From positions 11,849,534-11,913,533 of the forward strand of contig OZ025277.1 of assembly GCA_964019165.1 (NCBI GenBank): 64,000 nucleotides of DNA, written 5' to 3'. The DNA comes from Mastigias papua (lineage: Eukaryota; Cnidaria; Scyphozoa; Rhizostomeae; Mastigiidae). Positions 36,500 through 47,640 of this stretch are shown here, piece after piece. Each line of letters starts with the position of its first letter. The first letter of the stretch is position 1. Below the pieces are notes generated by a model that saw only the letters and a program-made list of their open reading frames with translations, did not search any database and was not told the DNA's origin. The position numbers and the translations under genes are program-made.

Positions 36500-39400
36500 C
36501 TACTCTGAATCACTCTCACTGTCAGAACCTCCACCGCAGTCTCCAGTGTCCTGGTCGACGCAATCGGGATTTTGGGTATCGTGTGTCCAGTGACAAGCCC
36601 ATTGACAATGATTGGCCTAAAAGAGGACAAAATTATTCCATGAAAGCCTGTTGAGTCTGTTTGTATTCTAACAGCTGTTGCAGCTCTGTTCACAAGGGCA
36701 GTTTCATGTTACTTCGTATTAGTTCCTATACGGGGATATTAATTCAGATTAATGTACTGTCATTCTCTTTCTGGCAGTAGGGCCTAAACTGGTATTGGAT
36801 CTGACTCATTTAGTAGAATGGTGAATCTGTAATAAACGAAGTTGTGGACTTGTTTATTGAAAATAGGCTATCAATACTAACACAAAGTAATACGTGTGCT
36901 AATAGCATTTATAAATATTACTCATTGTGCTTTTTATATGGCTTGCTGGTGTGTAGTTGTTGTCACACCCAAACCTTTCTTTTTGTAAAAATGTGGATCT
37001 ATAAGCATTTCTCATTGTAGGCTGTATCTGGGAGAAGATGTTTGCCTTCATTTCAATATCCACTCATAGCTATATTAAAAGGTTCATGCATAATACCTCT
37101 CATTTCTCTCCGTTACATTTACTAGATGGAGCTAGCTATTGGCACGCAAATGTTCGGAAAAGCTGCGCCCTATTTGAATTATCGTGCTCTGGATGGAAAA
37201 CCATTCTATATTTAGGAAATGAAGAGAAGGCAGCGGTTTTTTGCGGAATATCTAAAAAACTTGTTATGGAGTTTCCTTTCCTCTTTTGAAACGAAAGGGA
37301 GATATCATAAACATAGTTAGGAAGGTAATCCCATGAAAAATAGAGCTACCATCTGCATGCTATCACCTTACCTTTATTTTCCCCTTGTTTGAGCCTGATT
37401 GAATGTACGCTCCGCGCGGTCCTGTCCATCCGTACCAACAGAGACATTTTCCATCAGACTGACACTGTCCCGTTCCAGGTGGAGTTCCACACTGGGCACT
37501 GCATGCTGGAATAAAATAGGAATTCTTTATTGATTCCCAGAGTTTCTCTATAGAGCCTAACGTGCAAGGGGACCTCCGGTATATAGAAAATCTAGATATC
37601 AGATATGAATGATGTTTTTGCTCATAAGAGAGGTTCCTGGTTTCAAACGAGCAGGAACTTCATATTTAAGAGCGAAAGTAAGTTTCTATCTGGGCAGTTT
37701 ATATATATATATATATATATAGATTCTCCTGATGAGTGAACAATACCGTTCACGAAACAGGCTTGTCGAGAGCACATAGTAGTCGAGAGCACATATATTT
37801 ATATAGAGTATCATTTCTTTTCTCGATGGAATAGCAAAAAAGTTTATGCATATGATATTTTGAATTCTCTTTCCGTCACGAAAATTATCTGTTGGTCCAG
37901 TGCGCACATAGTTTTTGATCGTTCAGTTTGGCAGGAAGTAAGTAAATTCTAGATAACTTGATGGTACAGGTGAAATGCGAGTTTGTTGGTCAGGGAGGAT
38001 TGTAGAAATGTGTGTAGTTTAAGTAGAACTTTGGTTGGCTTTTACCTAGATGTAACTATTCATTCTCATGCGCAGTATTCCCTTGGCCTCTATTGCAAGG
38101 TCCACCCATCATTCTTCGAAACGAGGTGTGTAGGCTACAATTATTCGTAAGTACAGTGATAAAGTTGTGGCACGGACCTGGCTCAGCGTTTGAATAGACG
38201 CCGTGGTAATGTTGAGCCACTAGCGTGCGGCACGGCAAATTTAGGTCGTATCAAGATTTTAGTTCGAGCTAGAATTAATGATTGATTCAAACATCGTGCT
38301 ACTGCCGTACCTGAGCTTATTGTTCAGGTACAGCACGGCTCTGACATGACTTCTGACGGTCGGAATCAGGCGTAAGGCTTTTGACTGTTTAGTTCATAAG
38401 TTTGCTAATTGCCAAGATTTAGCCGAACGGCTTTTAAACTTACCCACAGACATTTTAATGGCATGAACAACGACCTAAGATAGACGGCTCTTTCAATACT
38501 CTAAAAAAGACTCATTTGGGTTTCCCCCAAGCTTTGGTACTGGGGTCTTATCTGTTCAACTCATTTATTAATGATGTTTTTACCTGACGAGAGATGCTTA
38601 TATCTCATTGGTTTGCAAATAATTGGTATTTGAAAATGAATATTAACAAAAAGCCACCTACTTGTCTTTGGAAACAGAGACGTCGAGGCAACTGTAAATA
38701 TTTTTGGATCGTTGATAAAAGCAATTAACGAAGAGAAGCTTTTCCGAGTGACACTCGATAAAAAACTGAATGGCAAAAGTCTTGTTAATGGCCTTTGTAG
38801 AAGCGATTCAGAATGCTGCATGTATTATTAGCACGGGTATCAAAATATATGGATAAGTCACAGTAAAATTAACAATGAACTCTTTCTTAGTATCAGTTTT
38901 GTTACTGTCCACTGTGAATGTTCATGACAGAGCATCGAATAATATGGTCAACAATGTATATGAAAGAGCTCTGAGAATCATACGCAAGAATAGAATTTCT
39001 AATTGGAAGGAGTTACTTCTACGAAGTAACTCAGCTTCTGTTCACCATTAGATTTATTGATAATAAATTGTGGCAGACTTTTGCCAAGTGAGGGTGAAGA
39101 CTCAGAATCATTAGAGATCTTTAATCAAACAATTAAATCAGATAAAGCTTTGATTGCAGCCGTAAAGTGTGTTAAACTTTTGTTTTAAACCAAGCTTTTT
39201 ATCGTAGTAATAATTTTCATTTACGCCTGTATATTTTGCACGGTTGGATTTAATTAACTTAGCGCTACAGTTACCAGCTGATTTTAAATAAATTATTTAC
39301 TATATTATCATATTATAGATAAGAGTTTAAGTAGAAATGAATAAATAATCTTAGAAAGATGTTATGTTTTGTTACCGTTGGAGGCATAGCTGTTTAGTTG

Positions 39401-42400
39401 ACTACTAATAAGGGTTGTGTTGCCTTAAGTATGAAGCCCACTCTTCTGCATTGATGAGCTCCAGCACAGTGGTTTGAAAATCTTGTGAAAGTCTAAGCGA
39501 TGAGTTTTGTACCATTTATTTTGGGTGCTATGAGGTTTTTTGTTAGTTGAATGCTGGTAAAGAGTTGCAGTGATTTGGAAAAACCAGCTATCGAGGAACT
39601 TCGAGTTTATGTCACAACATTTTAACGCCGCTAGTTTTCACGGGGGTTTCTAGGTTCCAGCAGAGAGTTACTTCCTCAGCAAAAAGTTTCTATTCTCATG
39701 AAATTTGAACGGTTTTGATGGGTAGAGGAGATGGATTTGGATTGAAAGGTTGCAAGTTCACTTCTGCAGTTGTCCTTCTTCAATATCTATGTCTGGCCTT
39801 GTTAAGATAGCTGCTTGCTCTAGTCTATTGGAGCTTTTTATCGATATTTCATGGATTAGAATTAAAACCACAATTTCTAATTGATAGAAACTTAATCCCT
39901 GGTACACTCCATCTACAGTATTTATTTGATTGTAAGCCCCCCCCCCCACCCTGGTTACAAGCCACTCTCGAGTATGAGTGGCAACAGTTTCATTAGAAAA
40001 CTTCCAACTTCCCTTGATTACCAGTTGTATCAACAAAACTAGGCTGGGAGCTACTCGGCTGAAATTAATGGAATCATCAACGTAGTCCAGAATTATTTGT
40101 TTCTCACACTCTACATTATCATCACTCTCAGATTTAAAGTGGCAGGAGCGCTTGGCTGGAGCGCTTGGCAGGAGTGCTTGGCAGCAGCGCTTGGCAGCAG
40201 CGCTTGGCAGCAGCGCTTGGCAGCAGCGCTTGGCAGCAGCGCTTGGCAGGGTCTCAGTTAGAGTATTTTGATGGCCTAGCGCCTTGAATAACACAATTTA
40301 GGCCACCTTAGTTTACAAGCCATGGTCGATTATAAGTCACAGCAAACTGATGATTAGAGCTGGCAATAGAGAAGATTTTCTCAAAGGAGAGGACCTATCA
40401 TGTTGATACTTCGTGCAAATAGTTAGCTAGCCAGTGGCAGAAACTGAGCGTTTTTTCTTGGGGTTGGGGGCAAAGATACTTGATGAAGCGACAACAAATT
40501 TTGCGTCTGATCCCAGACGCCCTCCTCATTTGCACAATTTCCACCGCTGTAGGTAGCTCACAGAGAACTCAAAGGAATGAAATCTCATGCACCAAAAATC
40601 CATATAAAACATGGCTTATTAACGAATAAATATGGTAGTTAAAATTTTGCTTCGATCATCTACACCTTCAAATCATATCTCATTTTACGTAATATCTTAT
40701 CAATCATTTCTTTCGTATCTCGCTTCCCTTCGGTTATGCATAATTTACTCCTTAGCTGCATTTCTAGCTCGTCCTACAGGTCATAGCTGAATCTGTTCTT
40801 TTATTTTGAATTTCACCTAGAGGACTTTTGTGCTAGATAATTGTACTGCATTGCATTTTATCATGAAAAGGATTTTAGTAGGATCTGATGGTAAGTTATG
40901 TGTAATGTAAGGATGGAGGATAACCGAAAGGCGGGGTATATAGTGAGATCGCCATTGCTGTTATCGGTTTTTGGCAGCAACCATTCTTTCAGCATTGACG
41001 TCCATTGCGTTAGAATTTAGGACAACATTTCATTAACTGCGATGATTCTTTACAGATAATGATTTAAGTAAAGACAAAATTATTCCGGATAATCTGTACA
41101 GTAAAAGAAAGTGAATGAGCCAGCATGGCCGCCAAAATGTTTGAGACCTCTGTTTAGGTCTATCTTCTCCTAACCTAATTGACCAATCATCATGCAGGAT
41201 TCTGACCTCACGTGCGTTCCACTGCTAAGTTTAGGCCCATTTTGCTTGATGATTCGTCAGTTAGGTTGGGAGAAAATAGACACAATCAGAGCTCTCAAGC
41301 ATTTGGTGACTATACTGACTGAGTCCACATGGTTCGGTATCTTTCTCGCACTTTCACTTTACATGACCACTGTTTCCTGCTATTTCTCTTCTCTCCCTCG
41401 TCCTATCCCCATTTCTTCGTAATATTGCGCTATTAAATCTTCTATCCATATTCATATGCCTTTTAATTTGCCTTTGTTGTCACTTAGGACATTCTTGAAG
41501 TGGGTTATCATCCTTTCAAAAAGGCCTTCCAAGCAGGCGATAGCATCGTGTGCACACACCCATGTGACACGATACAGGGAATTGCTTTGAACTTGCTGAC
41601 ATTGGCTTACTAAGACGTCCTACTCCTTGCCTGTCAGGTTTTCCATACTTTCAGAGATCTCTTTATAGGTATACATGCTTACTAGTAACTTTTTCTCCAC
41701 TTTCTTATTGATTCTCTCTTTCACGTTTTATTGCATTTTCTTTGGGGTTTTTCTTTGGTTCTGTCATTTCCGACAGTTGTTGTAACTTGTCTCTTTTTCA
41801 TATAAAATTTGGTTTTTGACGCATGGTCGCATGGTAGAAGACCTAACTAAAAATAATCTATAAGACTTTCTGTTTTGAACTGATTATTTCACCACTCACT
41901 TCTCCAATTAGTAACAGTCATCTCTTAGTTTGATATCCGTACTAAAGAATTGCCAATAAGTTGTTGTAAATAATGTTGGTTTTCTTATATGATAAATGGC
42001 ACACTGTCTTGTCGATCCTGATATCTTAACTTCTCTTGAGTACCGAAAAATCTTCAGAAGTACCTACTTTGTGAAGAATGAGGAAATTTGTAGAACCTGT
42101 GCTGAACGCTAATTTTCCATGTTAATTACAATGCAGTTTTCACTATCCTGTGAATTTTCCTAGCTCAGTGTTTGCTTGCTGACTATTATCGACTGCTGCA
42201 AAGACATGATGAATGAGTCCCGAGTGGATGAGATTCAAGGAAGGTTTGATGCAAGCTATCAGTAGTGTGGCAAGCAGATTGGCTGTGGAATGATGCTTCA
42301 TGTTTGTACTTGGAACATAACGATTATGCTACCGGATTATATGAAACTAGTCCTTTCGTCAATGAAGCGTTATGATATTTAGGGATTCAATGACGATATT

Positions 42401-43070
42401 GTCAATATTGCAAATGCAAGGGATACCTTGGCTTGTGCTTTTGTTGATTTCCATAACTGTTTTTGGCTGAAGTAATTTGAGTTGCATATATTTTATTGTA
42501 TTGTCAATTGGAATCTGCCAAAATCAGATTTTCTTATGGACCAAGCTTTTCTCCCGCTTTACTAATTAGAGCTGTCAAATGTGAAGGTACACCTTTAAGA
42601 AAAGTTTATTATAGCTTGGAAAAGCGGTAACGTTCTTGTTCGTCCGACGACATTCGTCAGAGTATGAAACAACTGCACCCTTGATATCGATGCACCGTGC
42701 AAATAGTTAGGTAACTGACAAATAAATTGTAAGAAATGATCTCTCACGCATTTTATAGTTCGGATTCCGAGTTATGTTGCTTCTGTAAAATTCGAGGGTA
42801 AACGTGAAAGCAGCTTTTTCCATTTTAGGCCATTTTTGTGATAGTTTCACATTATCAGTTCGCCAAATATATCTTAAAAAACTGACATCTGGGGTCGAAC
42901 CTCGACTCTCACACTGCACATATATGCCTAGGCTAAAAGCAATTTGATAGAAATTTCTGAAAAACTTGTGAAATCAGTGAAATACTATTCTTACCGTTTG
43001 TTGCACTGACGGAAACGTCACGAGTCATGACCAGAACAAGAAACACAAATATTGTTATTTGGGTCTTCAT
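36500..43070 (-). CDS. Small secreted cysteine-rich protein B, 3 exons, 108 aa (paralogue of A)
   Basis: Exons in transcription order: 43070-42995, 37505-37372, 36616-36500 (TAG 36502-36500). Phases are 1 and 0 as in gene A, and exon 2 is 134 nt in both. Residues 1-23 form a signal peptide (MKTQITIFVFLVLVMTRDVS). Exon 2 carries C27, C31, C40, C46 and C48 with CLCWYGWTGP, an EGF-like ending without the sixth cysteine. Exon 3 carries C74, C78 and C89 (CQWAC, QNPDCVD), C97, and a short SDSESDSE tail. Every spacing between the eight shared cysteines equals that of A, including the 25 residues across the second intron. Intron 1 (37506-42994) holds a hammerhead ribozyme, a LINE relic, a 13-bp minisatellite and a MITE, all of which look inserted. 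Exon 1 assignment depends on phase and paralogy because it lies 5.5 kb away. Function unknown. Confidence 0.82.
37701..37722. repeat. Short (TA)n directly upstream of the hammerhead ribozyme
   Basis: About ten TA units end within a few bases of the ribozyme. TA-rich sequence next to hammerhead-bearing retroelement pieces is consistent with a Penelope-like insertion. Confidence 0.9.
37724..37772 (+). ncRNA. Type I hammerhead ribozyme with 2-bp stem III (Penelope-like retroelement type)
   Basis: All parts can be read in order. Stem I 5' strand TTCTC is 37724-37728. Core CTGATGA is 37729-37735. Stem II is GTGAAC (37736-37741) with GTTCAC (37748-37753), loop AATACC. GAAA is 37754-37757. Stem III is C58-G65 and A59-T64 (of 377xx) with a four-base loop. 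T37766 pairs with the last A of GAAA, and C37767 is the expected cleavage position. Stem I 3' strand GAGAG (37768-37772) closes on TTCTC with four Watson-Crick pairs and one G-T. A very short stem III is typical of hammerheads in Penelope-like and related animal retroelements, which may act as dimers. No Penelope reverse transcriptase or GIY-YIG frame is visible nearby, so this is a fragment. GTCGAGAGCACATA is repeated at once downstream (about 37783). It is antisense to gene B, within its intron 1. Confidence 0.88.
38480..39190 (+). mobile_element. Degenerate LINE reverse-transcriptase relic in intron 1 of gene B
   Basis: Around 38518 the frame reads GFPQALVLGSYLFNSFINDVF, the decayed GVPQGSVLGPLLF..YINDL block of LINE RT. 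Further on are pieces equivalent to ASNNMVNNVYERALRIIRK and NWKELLLRSNSASVH, the usual post-RT region of CR1/L2-like LINEs, in several frames with stops. The YADD part is lost. It is in opposite orientation to gene B. Confidence 0.72.
40141..40250. repeat. 13-bp minisatellite (AGCGCTTGGCAGC)n, about 8 copies
   Basis: The last five units are identical and the first three vary (GGAGCGCTTGGCT, GGAGTGCTTGGC). The minus-strand 178-codon frame through it shows AAAKRCCQALLPS repeats and is an artefact of the repeat. Confidence 0.92.
41121..41318. mobile_element. Foldback MITE, copy 3 of 4, in intron 1 of gene B
   Basis: CAGCATGGCCGCCAAAATGT on the left is inverse to CAAGCATTTGGTGACTATACTG on the right. 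Inner arms carry TTGACCAATCATCATGCAGG and GATGATTCGTCAGTTAGGTT. The interior is closely like copy 2. Confidence 0.85.
41319..42994. other. Remainder of gene B intron 1, nothing recognised
   Basis: No transposon end, RNA or conserved frame that I can name; the 70-codon minus-strand frame at 42707 is unsupported. Confidence 0.4.
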
Positions 43071-43890
43071 TTTAGCGTTGTATGAAAGAAGCAATTCAAG
43101 AAATAGCACTTAGCCTTGTGCTGGTGCTTTGAACATTTCCTCCAGTTGCTCTCGTCTGAAAGTTGTGTGCACATGCAGAACTTATATTCATTGTGAACCG
43201 GGGGGTTTGTTTCTCTCCTGCTTACCAAGTCCATTATGCTTGGCTGGTATTTTTGCTAAGCTAGTGTTGTATAATGGTCTTCTTCTAGTGAATATCATGC
43301 AATTACTGGTGAAGGTAGGGGATATCTAAGCTCGATCTACTGTCTTTTCTTGGAGGTGAAATAAAGTAACTGGAGTTGGAAATTAAACTTGATAGATTTG
43401 GAAAGACTTTTGAATCCAACTAAAAGTAGATGTGGGAGTAGCGATGTTGGCATGGTGGCATGATATGACTGTGATGGAAACTGTGGACTACATCTAACTG
43501 AACGTATAAATTATTCTTCCAAGTGTTTTCTGTCAAGATGTCATGACCATACCAATATAGAAGCAACGAGAAGATAGCTGTGTTTTCCTTGAAGTTGCAA
43601 ATGCGTGAAATACTCTCTTGAGCTGCGTAGTATTTTCAAACGTCTTGTTAAGTAGCTAGGCTCAGTTGTATATTGTGTTCTCTTCTCTGAGACGAATCAG
43701 TTCTGATACTGCAGAATCCCTTTCTGTCAAATTGATTTAGAAATAGAAAAGTGCTGTTATGAGATTTTTAAGGTGTGATATAGAAAAACTTGTTTGATGC
43801 CACATGCATACATGTTAAAAATATGTTTTTGCTTTGTGGAACGCATCGGTGTGGCCCTCAATACAGATGCAATAGTTTTTAATACAGAGA

Positions 43891-44121
43891 CCTATTACGA
43901 AATTCAACTGCGTTACGGACGGACAATGGGTACTTTGAAGGCTCAGGATAAGTGAGCCAAACATTGTTTTAAACTGGGCTTTCTCTCCATTATCCTCCTT
44001 GGATAGGAGTATTGAAAATACTAACTTGTGGATTGATAGATGTAAAAGGCGTAAATCAGCAGGAGAAGAAAGGCATGTTACGGATGGATATAGATCAACA
44101 CATTTCTTAGTAGCCCCACAG
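43891..44121. repeat. Dispersed repeat of about 235 bp, copy 1
   Basis: It starts GAAATTCAACTGCGTTACGG, includes ATTATCCTCCTTGGATAGGA, and ends GATCAACACATTTCTTAGTA and CCCCACAG. A colinear copy lies at 49765-50001. The ends show no inverted repeat, so its class is open (SINE or MITE). Confidence 0.8.
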
Positions 44122-44139
44122 ACACCATGGCTTTGAGTA

Positions 44140-44365
44140 CGGATACAGGGGTGTACCGAACTAGGTGCTATAGGGGTGTGACGCCCCTACTTCTCTCAGA
44201 ACCATCGGTAATCCTTTAGCATGTCGATAATTTGCCGTAATGATCATGGCCTATCGGTTATTATTGGTGCCTTGTCGGTAGATAGATGTCATTCTTCAAA
44301 CATGTCCGGATAAATTTCTTTGCCACACCCCCTACTCAAGAGTCCTTCGGCACGCCACTCTAGAG
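44140..44365. mobile_element. Possible hAT-like MITE
   Basis: CAGGGGTGTACCGAA near 44148 is loosely inverse to TTCGGCACGCCACTCTAG near 44347-44364. A target duplication is not evident. Between the ends, CGGTAAT, CGGTTAT and CGGTAGA words recur. Confidence 0.35.
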
Positions 44366-44520
44366 ATCCCATAGTTTTCACTACAGATCGAAGCGATTTC
44401 AATACGGAACCAATCATTACTAATACAGATACCATTGTTTTCAATATAGATACCATCATTTTCAATACAGATACAATTATTTTCACTACAGATACCATTG
44501 TTCTCAACATAGATATCATG
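44366..44520. repeat. 21-bp minisatellite, about 7 copies
   Basis: Units of the form ACAGATACCATTGTTTTCAAT repeat at 21-bp steps; both strands are therefore open in some frame and show 7-residue protein repeats. These frames are not genes. Confidence 0.85.
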
Positions 44521-44995
44521 GTGTCTTAATCCTCAAGATAAAGTAGTAACTCCCTGGAAGTTTTATGATCTCACCACGTTGAGAAAGTTTCTTGCATACC
44601 TCCCAGTTTGCAGGAATACGGCATATGTCTTTATTTTGCAATGTTTGTTCTACGAAATTGAAGAGCAGCGTAATACTTAGCCAGTGTACATACAGCTGGG
44701 GAAATTGCAAACAAAATACAGCAAAATATCAATAAGGAAAGAGTCGAAGTTTTGGAAACTCATTATTTCATACGCAAAATATCCCTAGAATTCGAATTAG
44801 ATGGTAATACATAGATTAAATAGGAAGCAATATAGGGAATTGTTCCTAAGAACACTAACTATCTATTTGCACATTTGATAGCAAAATGTTTTCGTTTGGA
44901 TGAAGTAAGTCATATAACGATGTGGCTCAACTTGTGGGAATGAAATCTCAGCCTTTTGGCTTAAGATATGATTTCCACATGAGACAAAATTAAGG

Positions 44996-45130
44996 GAAGA
45001 TCCTGAGAACTATAGGCCTCTTAGTATACCAGGTACACTTGACAAACTTATTGAAGATGTTAGATGGACTAAAATTAAATCGAGATGGGGCTTAAGAGAT
45101 CTGACTCCCGAACAGTTCCCTGTTTTCAAT
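44996..45130 (+). pseudogene. LINE reverse-transcriptase N-terminal scrap
   Basis: The frame from 44996 reads EDPENYRPLSIPGTLDKLIE and then continues to LTPEQFPVF, matching the first RT block of LINEs (DPxNYRPxSxxxxxxKxxE). It is short, isolated and has lost the following RT blocks. Confidence 0.65.
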
Positions 45131-47009
45131 CAATGCATCCAGTCCAGTGCGGCTTGAGTAATGCAACAGCTTGATTGGTCCGTCAATCCCTCACAAGAAA
45201 GTTATCTTTCAAGCCAATCAATTTTCAGATGCGAGCGCTCGCAATCGATTTTGTAACCAGCGGTTGCGAAGTGCAAGCAATTAACCGACAATCAGCTATA
45301 TGCAAACGGACCAGTGTTTCCCTTAATGAGGTAATGGCTTGCCCTAAACTAGATATCGAAGTTGCATTTCACTTTGCTGTAAATATTTTTTGTGTTTGTG
45401 ATACGCAGTTACGGACGACCTCCATTTGGCAAACTTCTTAGCTATCTCTGGATGATGGTGCTCTGGTCTCCGTTAATGTAAACAGAAATGACTGGCAACC
45501 ATTTCGCTTCATGCATGCACATTTAAGTGGAACAGAAATTGGGCCTGAACTAACATTTTACCGTGTTGATAAGTTGATATAGTAAAGCCGGGCTACCATA
45601 TAACCTTTATGACCATTTGGGTCTGCTTTGAACTACTCTAGCGATCTCATTGATCGGAGCGATCTTGTGGAAACATATACGAGTGGTATAAAAATTTTAT
45701 CTGTCCCAGTGCTCCTGATCTGCGTGATCGGCAGAATAGTTCATGCATTTGTTCACCAGATCGGTGGGATCGATGAGATCGCTGGGATTGCTGTTGTAAT
45801 CATCCTTCATCGGTATAAAACATTTTTACCCACGAATACCATATCAGCATATTTACATATAAACTGCTAAAAATCAACACCTAAAAATAAGAATTTGGTT
45901 TAAAAATTATGCCGCTCTACCTAAGGACCATGCTTAAGGGAATGCATTGGCTATAAAGTAATACTACCCACTTTTCCAAAAAAGCCTTTCTTTGAGATCA
46001 GTGATACCATCTGTTTTCTTCTGAACACTGAGATGGAGGATATGTGACAGTGGTTCAAGCTATCATATTGGTTATATGGAAGCCTGATTTAAAGAGCTTG
46101 ACGGTCTTAAAATTTTGTGCTTAAGTTTAATGTCTTCTTAGAAGAAGTTGCTCTCTTCGTAAATAATTTAGACATTTAGACATGAAACATTCATATATTA
46201 TTCTGACGATACCACTTTCTGTATAAATGCGCTTTGAATCCAAATATTAGAATGAACTAGTTTAAGACGGGAATTTCAGTATGCTTCACGTGCTAATGAA
46301 ATACATTTTTAAATCCACCAACAAATTCAATCAAGCATTTGTGGAAGATTGTTTGTACAGCAGACCAACAGTACTCAAAATAAAATGGGAATTGCTTTAA
46401 GCCACACACATTTGAGACAACAACTTATTGAATTAAAAGAGCCTTTTGTTTAGGATGTAGGTTGTGGAATAATGTATTATACGAATGGAGCGACCCTCAG
46501 AATAGAAATAGATTTTAAAGTAGCGTAAAAAATGGAATGGGAATAAGTGCACTTGCCGGATCAGTAAAATTCATGTGGTTAACGTTGGTTTTGCCGAATA
46601 ATCCTGAACAAAATGTTGTATTTCATGGTTTTTTATGCTAATGTTGTTACTTTTACTCTTATATTCAATTTGTGGCCATTTTAAGTAGGCTTAAACTAGG
46701 TTCTAGCTGCAGCCAATCAGGGAAGGGTTAGAAAGAGAGCGTCAAAGTTTAAATAGTGTTAGGGCCGTATCACATGAGTCCGGTTAGCCGTGCTAGAGTC
46801 TGGGTACTCAACTGGAATTTTATTCCTCCGGAAAATTTTGACATCTCACAATTTTCTCTCAAAACTCAAGATTTTTATGTGATTTTTTGAAAGTCTCGTG
46901 ATTTCTCTTTTCTCGAGGCTGCTAGGCCTGCATATGTAGCATGATTTGTTGGTGGAAATTTGTTTGGCACATAATAATGTGCGGGGAAGATTATGAATTA
47001 TTCGAAAGT
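45131..47009. other. Intergenic, nothing recognised
   Basis: No supported gene. Frames at 45175 and 45628 lack any domain or splice context. Confidence 0.4.
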
Positions 47010-47013
47010 TAGC

Positions 47014-47073
<60 letters not shown>

Positions 47074-47640
47074 GAGTGAATGGATGAGTGAATGAATGAA
47101 TGATCTTTAAGTCAAAAATTGATGGATAAATGAGTGAATGATTGAGTGAATGAGCATGTGGTTGAATGAGTGGAAGAGTGAATTGGCGAGTGAAGGAATG
47201 AATGTGTGAGTGAGCAGGCGAATTAGTACATCATTAAGAAAGAGAAGGAGCAAATGAGTGAGTGAGTGAGTAAGTGAGTGAGTAAGTGAGTGACTGAGTG
47301 AGTAAGTGAGTAAATGGATGTATGAGTGAACGAGTGAGTGAACGAGGAGTAAGTTAATGCACGAGCAGTAAGTGAACAAGTGGGTGAGTGAACGAAGAGT
47401 GAGTTAGTGAACGAGGAATGAGTCAGTGAATGAGGAGTGAGTGAATGAGTGCGTGAATGAGTGAGTGAACAAAGAGAGTGAGTGAATGAGTGAGTGAGTA
47501 AACGAGGAGTGAGTTAGTGAAGGAGGAGTGAGTTAGTTCATGAGGAGTGATTTAGCGAACAAGGAGTGAGTTAGTGAATGAGGAATGAGTTAGTGAACGA
47601 GAGTGAGTTAGTGAACGAAGAGTGAATGAATGAGTGAGAC
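47010..47640. repeat. (TTAG)n followed by a GAGT/GAAT-rich tetranucleotide field
   Basis: About 15 perfect TTAG units (47013-47073) pass into 560 bp of GTGA/GAGT/GAAT mixtures with longer repeated words such as GAGGAGTGAGTTAGTGAA. TTAGG is a known arthropod telomere unit, but this is TTAG and lies inside a gene region, so it is a simple repeat. Confidence 0.95.

Noticed and set aside
39758..40294. 178-codon minus-strand frame
   Set aside because: Kept open by the 13-bp minisatellite; the remainder has no recognisable feature.
47013..47073. Telomere-like TTAG array
   Set aside because: Only 60 bp, unit is TTAG and not TTAGGG or TTAGG, and it merges into GAGT/GAAT simple repeats inside a gene region.
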